Source: Nitrososphaerota archaeon
Lineage (GTDB): Archaea > Thermoproteota > Nitrososphaeria > Nitrososphaerales > JACPRH01
Direction: 5' to 3'
Assembly: GCA_023379805.1 (NCBI GenBank)
Contig: JAMCPI010000003.1
Location: 1 to 64,000 of the forward strand
Length of the DNA stretch: 64,000 bases
This document shows, piece by piece, positions 34,233-42,012 of the stretch (positions are counted from its first letter, which is position 1; each line of letters opens with the position of its first letter). Under the pieces are notes generated by a model, which saw only the letters and a program-made list of their open reading frames with translations, did not search any database and was not told the DNA's origin. Both the position numbers and the translations under genes were made by a program.

Positions 34233-35876
34233 TTAATCTTCTGAGTCGTGTGTTTCAGCGTCAGTTTCTTGGGAGCCGTTATTGCCTTCGACCCAGCTAA
34301 ATTTGGTTTGAAGTGTTTTCGGGTAGATTTGCCGCCAGTCAATGTCTACTGAGTCGGACCAGTCTTTGTAGACTCTTGGGTCGATGTAGTTGCGTAGCGA
34401 TGTGTTGAGGTTATAGTCTTTTGTTTCTCTGTAAAGCTTGACCGCTAACTCTGCTCTTAGAATCTGCTCTTTATGCTGCTGCTTGGCGTTTTCTGTCTTC
34501 GGAACCTTGGCGCGGATCTGCTTCAACCGGTCCTCCTTCTTTACCAGTGACTGCTCCCAAGTCTTCGGAGGGGTTCGCTTGTGGTTGCAGGTGATGGCGG
34601 TCTGAAGGTTGGCTCGTCTCGCGTAGTACAGTTTTACGTGATCGGGCGCGTCCTTTTCGATGGGTTGCTGTTTGAGATAGTCACGGGTCACGTTGGTTGC
34701 GTGGAATGTTCTGAATACTTTAGCCGTCACTCCTTCCGCAGCGTTTCCTAGGAATCGGTTTACATGGGTTGATCTGATGCCGTCGAAGATTGGTTCACTG
34801 CTCTTCTTTCCCTTCATGAACTTCTCAAGATTGTTTCTGAAGAGATGGCTACCCTCATCCTTGGTTGAGATGCTTTTTGACCAAGGAACGCTGTCTTTGC
34901 CGAGAAAATCGAACTGGATAGAGTCATGTGTGATTTTGACATGCTCTACTCGTAAGGTTGAGGCGCCGACTGTATCGGCTTCATCCTCATCCTTTTCATC
35001 ACCAACTCTCATGCAGAGATTATCAATTAGGTAGCAGACCGAGGCGATCTTCCTGATCTTCTCATCTTTAGAGGCCATGCCTTTACTGATGTGTTTCCTA
35101 ACCTTGTCAAGCTTAGTCTGAAGCTTCATTGCCTTATCGTACTTCATTTGGTCTCGCTGCTGCCTGATAGTGGAGCTATCGTGAAGCCAAACGTACTTCA
35201 CCTTCTTCGTCAACTTGTCAAGCCAGCAGGCTAGCCACATAGAGTTACTGTCATGAACAATTTTGCCCCATTTACCTGGCGGGATAGGCGCGTCTTTGTC
35301 GAGGTTCAGCGTAACCTCTTCCGAGTGGACACGAGGCTTCCACTGTCCTCGTATCGGGTGTTTTCCACGCCCCATGAAGATCCCCGGAGGCTCAACCAAG
35401 TAGTTGGCGACCTCGACGCGGTGACCATCAATCTCCGCGTAACCAAACTTCTCCTTCAGAGCTAACCTGCGCTCCTTCCTTTCAGCTGCCAGCTTCTTCT
35501 TAACCTCAGGCTGGGTTCTCCACTCCTTATCCTTAGCCTGAAACTGGACAAAGTCCGAGAAGTCGATTTCGCTAATAGATACGTTACGGTACTCGTACGG
35601 CAGAACTTTCTGGAAACAGGCCGTAAAGTTCTTGGCAAAAACCTCGTCTTCAACGTAAGGTGTTCCAATCTTCTTAGCCCACGCCCAAGCCATCTCCTCC
35701 TGAATCGGAGTCAGAATGGTCTTTCTTCCCCTGATTTTGATGGTTAGGCCTTGAGGCTGATACTCCTCGGGGAAGAGGACTCCGTTATGCCGCAGCGTCT
35801 TCCACTTCGGCTTTCCTTTACTTTTCTGAGATTCTTCCGCTTTAGATGTATCCTTATCGTCTGTTTGTGTCTTCAA
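34233..35876 (-). CDS. top1: DNA topoisomerase IB (eukaryotic type)
   Basis: A 547-residue type IB topoisomerase that relaxes both positive and negative supercoils. The core catalytic elements are visible: GDEKDEDEADTVGASTLRVE (Arg), FRTFHATNVT (His position), and LNTSLRNYIDPRVYKDW with the nucleophilic Tyr in the SxxNYxDPR pattern near residue 507. The lysine-rich N-terminus and coiled region before the active Tyr (about 440-490) are as in the eukaryotic enzyme. Among archaea this enzyme is characteristic of Thaumarchaeota and related lineages, so it is the best taxonomic marker in the window. Confidence 0.95.
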   Translation of the reverse strand: MKTQTDDKDTSKAEESQKSKGKPKWKTLRHNGVLFPEEYQPQGLTIKIRGRKTILTPIQEEMAWAWAKKIGTPYVEDEVFAKNFTACFQKVLPYEYRNVSISEIDFSDFVQFQAKDKEWRTQPEVKKKLAAERKERRLALKEKFGYAEIDGHRVEVANYLVEPPGIFMGRGKHPIRGQWKPRVHSEEVTLNLDKDAPIPPGKWGKIVHDSNSMWLACWLDKLTKKVKYVWLHDSSTIRQQRDQMKYDKAMKLQTKLDKVRKHISKGMASKDEKIRKIASVCYLIDNLCMRVGDEKDEDEADTVGASTLRVEHVKITHDSIQFDFLGKDSVPWSKSISTKDEGSHLFRNNLEKFMKGKKSSEPIFDGIRSTHVNRFLGNAAEGVTAKVFRTFHATNVTRDYLKQQPIEKDAPDHVKLYYARRANLQTAITCNHKRTPPKTWEQSLVKKEDRLKQIRAKVPKTENAKQQHKEQILRAELAVKLYRETKDYNLNTSLRNYIDPRVYKDWSDSVDIDWRQIYPKTLQTKFSWVEGNNGSQETDAETHDSED

Positions 35877-35967
35877 AAGTCTTCACCTACGTCTATAAGC
35901 AGCCATGCTTGCCTGAGGCGTCCAGATAAATGGGATTTATTTTTGTCTTTAGTTGATTGACTCTTCT

Positions 35968-36507
35968 CTAGATGAAAAGCGTTACGTCTGCATCTATAGC
36001 CATGTCCAGATATGTGGAGGCTCCGATTATATCGTCTACTTCTGGGACGAGGTCTTCCTTCTTCATGTTCATCAGACCCATAGTGGGGCTGCAGGCGTGT
36101 ATCTTTACTCCTGCTTCCTTAGCCTGCTTCATCATTTCTTTGATTGTTGGCCAGTACTTCTTGATACGTTTCTTCATCATCGAAGTAGCCATGTCGGTCA
36201 TCCCGGGGATTACTCCTAGGATGTTAGGCATGCCGAGCGCCGGGTTCCCTACGGGCGGAAGCTTCGCTGAGTAATCCTTCTTCTTATTCAGCAGATCGAG
36301 TCCCCAGAACGTGAAGTAGAGATCTACATCCATATCCATTGCAGCCGCTGTGTTAGCGAGTATCAGCGGCGGATACAGCATATCGAGAGTTCCCTTGGAA
36401 ATAATGATGAGAAGCCGCTTCCTCTTGGGCTGCTCCTCTGCCGCCTCTACCGATGCTTCTGTTTTTGCAGCCGGTACCCCGACTTCTTTCTTACTTCTTT
36501 TTGACAT
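35968..36507 (-). CDS. DsrE/DsrF-like family protein
   Basis: A 179-residue protein of the DsrE-like fold: after a lysine/alanine-rich tail (about 1-30) comes KRLLIIISKGTLDMLYPPLILA, and near the C-terminus AGVKIHACSPTMGLMNMKKED, where the single Cys is at the sulfur-carrying position of this family. DsrE relatives accept sulfur from TusA. It overlaps tusA by 17 bases and follows it in the same direction. The DsrE-TusA pair is a sulfur-relay unit found in sulfur oxidisers and in tRNA thiolation systems. Confidence 0.85.
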   Translation of the reverse strand: MSKRSKKEVGVPAAKTEASVEAAEEQPKRKRLLIIISKGTLDMLYPPLILANTAAAMDMDVDLYFTFWGLDLLNKKKDYSAKLPPVGNPALGMPNILGVIPGMTDMATSMMKKRIKKYWPTIKEMMKQAKEAGVKIHACSPTMGLMNMKKEDLVPEVDDIIGASTYLDMAIDADVTLFI

Positions 36508-36730
36508 AAATTTTGGTCACTTCTCCTTCAACTTCGGTGCCGAGGTGGATGTTACCCGTCCTCTTAGCCCAAGCTCTGAGATCTGGGTCCGCCGCAGGAT
36601 CTGTGGCGAGTATCTCCAGTATTTGCCCAGACTTTAGCTTATCAATCTCGACCTTTGTCTTCAGAACCGGTTGTGGACAGAGCATTCCTTTCGTGTCAAG
36701 GGTGTAGTCGGGTTTAATCTCGGCCACCAT
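36491..36730 (-). CDS. tusA: TusA/SirA-family sulfur carrier
   Basis: A 79-residue protein. LDTKGMLCPQPVLKTK carries the CPxP signature whose Cys holds a persulfide; KLKSGQILEILATDPAADPD is the second conserved strand-loop. It donates sulfur to the neighbouring DsrE-like protein or to other acceptors such as thiolation or sulfur-oxidation enzymes. The ATG at 36730 is the start. Together with the downstream dsrE gene it makes a two-gene relay; the sulfite-oxidase-type enzyme is only 1.8 kb away. Confidence 0.9.
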   Translation of the reverse strand: MVAEIKPDYTLDTKGMLCPQPVLKTKVEIDKLKSGQILEILATDPAADPDLRAWAKRTGNIHLGTEVEGEVTKIYVKKK

Positions 36731-36860
36731 CTCTATATAACACCGTTATTGACACCGATACCCGATATTATTAAGGTTATACTCACGGGTGGCTTGGGTT
36801 CTATCAACTTGGCGGCAGCTGGAAATTCCATTAACTTTCGGCAGCTGGAGGCGATTTTAA

Positions 36861-37082
36861 GTGGCGAACCGCCTCCTTTCACAGTTCATCTCACGGATTA
36901 CGGTCTTAGTCAATCGTTACAGTAATTGGTTCGAGGTAGCATGGGTTGGGTTTGGTTTCTCAGCTGTTATAGAGTACTTCGTGTTCCGTCTAGGCTATGA
37001 TGTGATAATTATTACTGGTTTAGCGTGGCTTCTTGCCCTGTGTGTGCATGTGCGCCGTATCTCCAGTCAAAATAACGTGTGA
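36861..37082 (+). CDS. Possible small membrane protein
   Basis: A 73-codon frame starting at GTG 36861 with two hydrophobic stretches (about 26-42 and 49-64). Its 3' end overlaps the convergent minus-strand membrane protein gene by 70 bases, which weakens it. There is a TTAAGGTTATACT-like element about 90 bases upstream. Without homologues it may be spurious. Confidence 0.3.
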   Translation: MANRLLSQFISRITVLVNRYSNWFEVAWVGFGFSAVIEYFVFRLGYDVIIITGLAWLLALCVHVRRISSQNNV

Positions 37083-37461
37083 GGATGGGAACATAGCAAA
37101 CAGACAATACGATGTAGGTGACAAGGAAGAACTCACTGTTCAGGGAATTGTCAATTATTTTGTTCAAGTATGTTGCGATAAGTCCAGTAGCTGCAATTGC
37201 GAGACCAAAGAAAAGATACAGCACAATCTTATTCATGGTTACTCGTTTATCGCGCCCAAAGATCACTCTAACCTCTCTAAAGTCTCCTCTGAAGATAACA
37301 ATCATGGAAACATCAGCTATAATGTAGGTGTAGAGGAATGTCACAGTATAGTACCAGTAGACGAAATTGTGTTCGTAGAGACCATAGAGGAATATGCTGA
37401 GACCAATCAACGACGAAACGCTCACGTACAAAACAGCAATCCAGATCCTTTTGGATACCAT
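37012..37461 (-). CDS. Four-helix membrane protein
   Basis: A 149-residue protein with four membrane segments (about 5-25, 31-52, 75-95 and 104-123). It has a charged loop (RGDFREVRVIFGRDKR) between the second and third helix. No family was recognised. The 44-residue ribbon-helix-helix gene ends 43 bases upstream on the same strand, so they are probably co-transcribed, giving a regulator-plus-membrane-protein unit. Confidence 0.55.
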   Translation of the reverse strand: MVSKRIWIAVLYVSVSSLIGLSIFLYGLYEHNFVYWYYTVTFLYTYIIADVSMIVIFRGDFREVRVIFGRDKRVTMNKIVLYLFFGLAIAATGLIATYLNKIIDNSLNSEFFLVTYIVLSVCYVPILTRYFDWRYGAHAHTGQEATLNQ

Positions 37462-37504
37462 TCTGACCGTTCCGATACTTCACGGTCTCGGCCTTATATA
37501 GTTT

Positions 37505-37639
37505 TTATTGCTTTGAGAAGTAATCGCTCAATATCATACGAACAGTCTCAGGTATTGAGTCAAGAAGTCTCTTTTTCCGTTCTTCTTCTAGTTTTTTCTC
37601 CATTTCCTCGGTTATGGATATCAGACGCTTCTGCGCCAT
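37505..37639 (-). CDS. Tiny ribbon-helix-helix-like regulator (44 aa)
   Basis: On the minus strand an ATG at 37639 opens a 44-residue protein ending at TAA 37505-37507. It reads MAQKRLISITEEMEKKLEEE, then 24 more residues including IPETVRMILSDYF. A short basic strand (KRLISI), a charged helix and the IPExxRxxLxxY helix are the ribbon-helix-helix layout of CopG/Arc-type DNA-binding proteins, which bind as dimers. The upstream sequence has the AT-rich CGATATCTATTG motif close to the ATG, which fits a leaderless transcript. Its target may be its own promoter and the adjacent membrane protein. Confidence 0.65.
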   Translation of the reverse strand: MAQKRLISITEEMEKKLEEERKKRLLDSIPETVRMILSDYFSKQ

Positions 37640-37768
37640 ATCTATTATCATCAATAGATATCGATAGGTTCTGTTTAGTCTTCGACAGCTGATAAGGGAG
37701 ATTAACGAAATATTTGGGGTTGTGGTTCGATGCCTTTATTTTGATCTCCTTTTGTATGAAATTCGCAT

Positions 37769-38261
37769 TTGAAACGCTACCAGAGAGCCATTATTGCAAC
37801 TGTAATCATCAGCATTAGTGTATCTATTTGGTATGTTGCGATGCATTTTATTGACGAAAATAATTTTCAGGCACGAATTATCTATGAAAGCGAGAGTTGC
37901 GGGCCTTATGGGGATGGTTCGACTTAAAATTTGGCCCGACGGTTTAGCATCACTAGATGGAAAAGAATTTGATCGTAAGTTGTTCAGGATTGGATTTGTT
38001 TCTAACTCGGAGTTAAACGAGATTACTAACCTATCACGAAAGGCTGATTTCTACAATTTGAAATCAGTATATTCTAGACGCTCGGATGCTTTCGATGTTT
38101 GCGACTATAAACTGACAATTCAGAACAGCACGACTACAAAATGGGTTAGGTGGAGTAGCGTATCAGCTGAGCCTATACCTGAAGAGTTCCATGACTTGGC
38201 TGGATACGTGAGTCAGATTAAGGAAAACCTTTACAACAGCCCTCTAGGTTATGGCGGTTAG
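37769..38261 (+). pseudogene. Frameshifted membrane-anchored DUF6438/emfourin-like protein
   Basis: A TTG at 37769 starts a frame with a membrane helix (about 6-24) and then IIYESESCGPYGDGST before a TAA at 37925-37927. The neighbouring frame (+1 relative to it), open to 38261, continues with LKIWPDGLASLDGKEFDRKL, then SNSELNEITNLSRKADFYNL, DVCDYKLTIQ and a final helix. Together they read as one anchored protein with the DUF6438/emfourin-like pattern of a Cys-Pro-Tyr loop, DG turn and a helix-strand core. The shift is inside or beside GGTTCGACTTAAAA (37915-37928). The downstream part alone would start at an ATG such as 37884 or 37908. A mutation, a base-calling error or a recoding event could explain it. 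Confidence 0.5.
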
Positions 38262-38610
38262 ATGTTTTTCTTGCTTGCATTCTGAATTATTGTTAGCCAC
38301 TTGTTTTTGCCTTCAATCTTGATCCCAGCTGCCTCAGCCGGTGTTATCTTGTTAGGTAATCATGTGTGTGGGCGTATGAAGTTGTAGTAAATCTCCATGC
38401 CTTCGATAATTGGCGAGTCATCTTTCTTGATGCCACGCATGACCTTTTCTCGATCTCTCCATTCGCCGTTTTGTCTCTCCATCTTGTTGTTGTGAACCTG
38501 TCCCGACAGCCTGATTTCTCTTATGTGGTCTGTTTTTTGATTTCCGTAAGTATCCAGAGCTCTTTACGGCAGGCATCGAGATGTCGAAGAGTTAAGAGAA
38601 GCTAGATTTG
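38258..38610 (-). pseudogene. C-terminal remnant of a DDE transposase
   Basis: The minus strand encodes a transposase tail: DTYGNQKTDHIREIRLSGQV, then NNKMERQNGEWRDREKVMRG, EIYYNFIRPH, ITPAEAAGIKIEGKNKWLTI and QNASKKN, ending at TAA 38258-38260. An in-frame TGA at 38360-38362 breaks it after FIRPHT. The more N-terminal LDACRKELWILTE continues in another frame, so it is also frameshifted. The NNKMERxNGExRDREKVMRG pattern, ending in the catalytic-Glu helix, is common in archaeal DDE transposases, but I cannot name the IS. No terminal inverted repeats were found. Its stop overlaps the end of the frameshifted gene next door. Confidence 0.7.
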
Positions 38611-38620
38611 CTTAGCTAGA

Positions 38621-38965
38621 TTATTTGACCCGGCTTCTCACGACTAAGAACACGCCTACACCAGTTAGTAGTGCTAGCGCGAAAGGTGTGCCGACTGTAA
38701 CTGGATCAATTTTTGCGGATATTTTGTCAGGTGCTGCTAAAGTGGATTGATATTGAGGAGCTTCCTTCGTTTTTAATTGTCCTGCTCCCATGCTCTCATT
38801 GCTAGGTGCCGCTATCGATGGTTGGGATCTGAGTGATTTCTCCGTTGCTTGAAAATCTTGCGGGGGTTGCTCAATAGTAGTCAGCATGGATAGACTGATT
38901 ATCATCGCTGCTGCTAGAACTACACCTAGGACGGTGTTTAGCACGACTCGTTTGCCGCCGTTCAT
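38621..38965 (-). CDS. Small secreted or bitopic membrane protein
   Basis: A 114-residue protein. An N-terminal hydrophobic helix (about 6-28) and a C-terminal one (about 90-110) flank a Gln/Ser/Pro-rich middle of about 60 residues, presumably outside the cell, with a basic end (RSRVK) inside. There are no recognisable domains. It lies downstream of the wHTH membrane protein on the same strand with a 113-base gap. Confidence 0.5.
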   Translation of the reverse strand: MNGGKRVVLNTVLGVVLAAAMIISLSMLTTIEQPPQDFQATEKSLRSQPSIAAPSNESMGAGQLKTKEAPQYQSTLAAPDKISAKIDPVTVGTPFALALLTGVGVFLVVRSRVK

Positions 38966-39078
38966 AGCCCTTTTTCACTACCTCCTTTCTCATCTTCTTT
39001 CGTTTGGTGCTCCGATATGGATGGGATTGGCAGACGATATAATTCTAGAGATTAGAACAGTCTGTTCGCTTTTTGTTC

Positions 39079-39528
39079 TCATATTGGCCGTCTCCTCCAG
39101 ATCCTGACCGTCTCGTACCAGAAGATGACTGATGCCGCTGTCACGAAGCTTAACGCGAAAACGTCTAGCCTGCTGTAGGCTACTGCTAAGTAGAATACGA
39201 GGAGAGTTGTGAAGAAGGCGGCGTAGAATGAGTAGCGTGGAAGCATAAACCTGCCCACCTGAGTGAAGACTTTGAGGACGCCCACCTGCACCTTCTTAGT
39301 CAAGTAGTAACGGCCGTAAGCGTCTTTATCGACTAATCCGAGCTCCTTCAGCTTCTCAAGATGGTGAGAAGCGACGCTCGGGCTGGACATTTTCAGATCG
39401 CGTTGAATCTCGCGTACACCAACTGGGCTACCGGTCTTCAAAAGATACATGTAAACGTGCATAGATTTGCCTTTAAGTGAAGCCTCGATATCGGCAGACC
39501 TATCCGCGTCAGAAGCATCCTCTACCAT
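39079..39528 (-). CDS. Membrane-bound winged-helix regulator
   Basis: A 149-residue protein. An N-terminal winged helix (KSMHVYMYLLKTGSPVGVRE, then SSPSVASHHLEKLKELGLV, about 20-75) is of the archaeal ArsR-like or MarR-like type. It is followed by two membrane helices (about 98-115 and 120-138) and an Arg-rich end (RIWRRRPI). Membrane-tethered one-component regulators of this design are frequent in archaea. The probable targets are neighbouring surface-protein genes. The signal sensed is unknown. Confidence 0.75.
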   Translation of the reverse strand: MVEDASDADRSADIEASLKGKSMHVYMYLLKTGSPVGVREIQRDLKMSSPSVASHHLEKLKELGLVDKDAYGRYYLTKKVQVGVLKVFTQVGRFMLPRYSFYAAFFTTLLVFYLAVAYSRLDVFALSFVTAASVIFWYETVRIWRRRPI

Positions 39529-39774
39529 TCCAAACCGGCCTCGTTAACCCACATCAGGTTCTCCCTTTAAACATCCCCAGCTATAGATATTGCTAGCTAT
39601 TAGTCCATATCTTTCAAAAAGGTTCCGTTAACTCTGTAGGCTTGACTTGTTTCGGTTCCTTGGCTGTTTAGCGAGACAAGGATGTGTCTAATGGTAAATC
39701 AAAAATAACGGAGGGGTGGTCTTCGTCAGTAGCCTCATTCACAGTTTGCACCAGTATTTGTTATCATCTATGCG

Positions 39775-40272
39775 CTACTGTGCTACTATCTGTCCATTCA
39801 TCGCTCCTGGATGAATTGCACACTGATACTTGTAAGTTCCAGCGCTCAAAGTCACAGTTAAAGTCCCGGTCTGCCCAGGACTGATTTGTCCTGTTGAACC
39901 ACCAGATGCACCTTGAATATCAAAGGTGTGAGATACACTATCCTTATTCACAACAGTAAATGTCACCTGCTGTCCTGCCTTGACTGTAATTGTCGGATTG
40001 GTGGTGTTAAACTTGAAGTTTTGAGCAACAAGCGTTATTTTGGCTGCTGCTCCCTGCGAAGTTGTAGATGTAGTTGTGCTGCTAGTGTTGGTGGTACTAG
40101 TGGTTGTAGGGTAAGCTGATGTTGAAGTGCTACTATTCGTGGTGGTTGTTGACCCGGTGGTCGTATAGTAAGGAGATGTCCCTGGAGTGCCGCTTAGTAC
40201 GAAGGCCGATATCGCCACTATTACTATAATCGCAAGTATCACCGCGATTATATACGTATTTCTAGTCGCCAT
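39775..40272 (-). CDS. Membrane-anchored plastocyanin-like blue copper protein
   Basis: A 165-residue protein. An N-terminal anchor (about 7-27) is followed by a Thr/Ser-rich linker (about 35-72), likely glycosylated, then a type 1 copper domain. The ligands are His in VSHTFDIQG and the C-terminal CAIHPGAMNG (C-x3-H-x4-M), as in plastocyanin/halocyanin. It would carry electrons at the outer surface of the membrane. The minus-strand TTTTTAAGCC just upstream of the ATG is a plausible TATA box. This is one of three copper proteins in the window. Confidence 0.9.
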   Translation of the reverse strand: MATRNTYIIAVILAIIVIVAISAFVLSGTPGTSPYYTTTGSTTTTNSSTSTSAYPTTTSTTNTSSTTTSTTSQGAAAKITLVAQNFKFNTTNPTITVKAGQQVTFTVVNKDSVSHTFDIQGASGGSTGQISPGQTGTLTVTLSAGTYKYQCAIHPGAMNGQIVAQ

Positions 40273-40478
40273 ATCTATGGCCTCAGTAAAAAATAACTGC
40301 TTGGCGGCTTAAAAACAAGCTTGACCACTGTTCAAATTATGCGGGACGTGGAACTAAATGTGTTTGAGGCGGCATCTAAATGATGTAGGCTCGCTCCTCC
40401 AGACTACGAATTGTGGATGAGAGTGTGATTGTCAAGGGGCGAAAGGGTTATTGACCATCTAGATTCTTCCATACATGT

Positions 40479-41444
40479 ATGTCTAAAGAGCCTGCTTACG
40501 ACGTTATAGTTATTGGAGCGGCTGCCGCCGGCTTAACTGCTGCTCTGTATGCAGCCCGCCAAGGGATGAAAACCCTAGTGGTCAGCAAGGACCTCGGCGG
40601 TCAAGCTCTGCTCACCAATCACATTCAGAATTACCCGGGTTACGACACCATAGATGGGTTCAGCCTAATCTCGAAGTTTGCGGAGCAGGCTAAAGGCTTC
40701 GGCGCCGAGATTCATTTTGAAGAGGCGAAGGAACTAAAGGATGAGGACGGTATCTTCACAGTTAAGACGCCTACCCAAGAATTCACGTCTCACACCTTAA
40801 TCCTCGCCTTCGGAAAGACCCCGCGCGACCTAGGCGTCACCGGCGAAGATGAGTACAAAGGGAAGGGACTATCCTTCTGCGCTACCTGTGATGGTCCGCT
40901 CTACCGCGGCAGAACAGTGGCAGTAGTTGGAACTGCGGAGTACGCTGCTGACGCGGCTCTGCTGCTCAGTGACCTAGCTGGAAAAGTCTACCTGATATTC
41001 AACCGCAGCAAGATGGCGGTGGATGAAGCAACACTAGCGGATCTCGAGAGCAGAAGCAACATCATCCAGATCCCGAATTCAAAGGTGACTGCAGTGCAAG
41101 GCGGCTTGACGGTTGAAACAATCAAAGTACTGGATGAAAGCAGCAAATCTGAAACCGTGTACCCGGTTGACGGTGTCTTCGTGGAGCAGGGGTATATCGC
41201 GATGACGGGTCTCGCTCAAGGCTTAGTGGCATTGAACGAGAGGCGAGAAATCATCAGCGATAAGGAGGGCCGCACATCCCACACGGGAATATTCGCAGCC
41301 GGAGACGTTACAGACATACCGTTCAAACAAATTGTGGTTTCGGCTGGACAGGGCTGCGTCGCAGCTCTCTCAGCCTACAACTACCTCCAGCAAAAAAGAG
41401 GAAAAGCACTGATACGTGGAGACTGGAAACGAAGAAAACAGTAA
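40479..41444 (+). CDS. trxB: Thioredoxin reductase-like flavoprotein
   Basis: A 321-residue pyridine nucleotide-disulfide oxidoreductase. The FAD motif GAAAAGLTAALYAA is at about 13. The redox CxxC in SFCATCDGPLYRG is at about 135, the TrxR position. AVVGTAEYAADAALLL is the NAD(P) fold, but the usual GGGNSA and HRR signatures are degenerate (VGTAEYAAD, YLIFNRS), so NADPH binding may be altered. GIFAAGDVTDIPFKQI is the C-terminal FAD motif. It reduces thioredoxin or a related disulfide carrier. It has a convergent neighbour. Confidence 0.82.
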   Translation: MSKEPAYDVIVIGAAAAGLTAALYAARQGMKTLVVSKDLGGQALLTNHIQNYPGYDTIDGFSLISKFAEQAKGFGAEIHFEEAKELKDEDGIFTVKTPTQEFTSHTLILAFGKTPRDLGVTGEDEYKGKGLSFCATCDGPLYRGRTVAVVGTAEYAADAALLLSDLAGKVYLIFNRSKMAVDEATLADLESRSNIIQIPNSKVTAVQGGLTVETIKVLDESSKSETVYPVDGVFVEQGYIAMTGLAQGLVALNERREIISDKEGRTSHTGIFAAGDVTDIPFKQIVVSAGQGCVAALSAYNYLQQKRGKALIRGDWKRRKQ

Positions 41445-41493
41445 CAAACAGAGACGTAGCTCGCCGATCAAGATATTTTGTTAAACTATAGAC

Positions 41494-41522
41494 GGCCAAA
41501 CCTGTGCCCATCAGGCTTGGCC
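41494..41522. terminator. Hairpin between convergent trxB and the two-CW gene
   Basis: GGCCAA (41494-41499) pairs with TTGGCC (41517-41522), and CCTG (41501-41504) with CAGG (41512-41515), with one A-C mismatch and a seven-base loop. It lies 49 bases after the end of trxB and 33 bases beyond the end of the convergent gene, as expected for a shared 3'-end structure. Confidence 0.5.
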
Positions 41523-41555
41523 ATTCTCTTCGGCTAGCCGCTGCTTGTTTTGGTT

Positions 41556-41861
41556 TTAGCTGGCGGTGTATTTTTGCCCTGGTTTTAGCAGTTTGAACTC
41601 TTTTCCCTGTTCCTGCTTGACTACTTTATAGAACTCGCAGCTCATGCAGGAAAGCTGTTTCTTAGCGAAAGTTCCTTGAACTTTGCCTCCGCAGAAGGTA
41701 CCAGTTACTGCCCAGCAGATTCTGCCGCCTTTGCGTCCTCCATTCAAGCCGTTGCTTTCGGCATCTAGTGCTGCGGGACATACCCCCATCTCAGGCACCT
41801 TCTGCCCACCCGGTTGACGACCACACTTCTTGTACTCCCAACAGTTTTGCGTTGATGACAT
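41556..41861 (-). CDS. Two-CW domain Cys-rich protein
   Basis: A 101-residue protein matching the two-CW domain: NCWEYKKCGRQPGG (about 6), MGVCPAALD (about 26), GRICWAVTGTFC (about 46) and LSCMSCEFYKVV (about 70). The paired CW motifs and CxxC probably ligate a metal or an Fe-S cluster, as suspected in this family often seen with signalling or redox proteins. It is small and soluble. It is convergent with the thioredoxin reductase, which may be coincidence. Confidence 0.8.
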   Translation of the reverse strand: MSSTQNCWEYKKCGRQPGGQKVPEMGVCPAALDAESNGLNGGRKGGRICWAVTGTFCGGKVQGTFAKKQLSCMSCEFYKVVKQEQGKEFKLLKPGQKYTAS

Positions 41862-42012
41862 CTATTGATCACTCAAACCTCCAGTATACAGATTATGATT
41901 TATCGTCATGCATGCAGCAGTTTTCTTTTGCATACTTTGCATATTTTCGGCTACTGTTATTCAGATTTATCAGATATATTTTCAGATTATTAAGATAGTA
42001 TTTGCGGGTGGT

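Noticed and set aside
38366-38605. A plus-strand frame of 79 residues
   Set aside because: It is antisense to the transposase remnant, which has a consistent match to DDE transposases.
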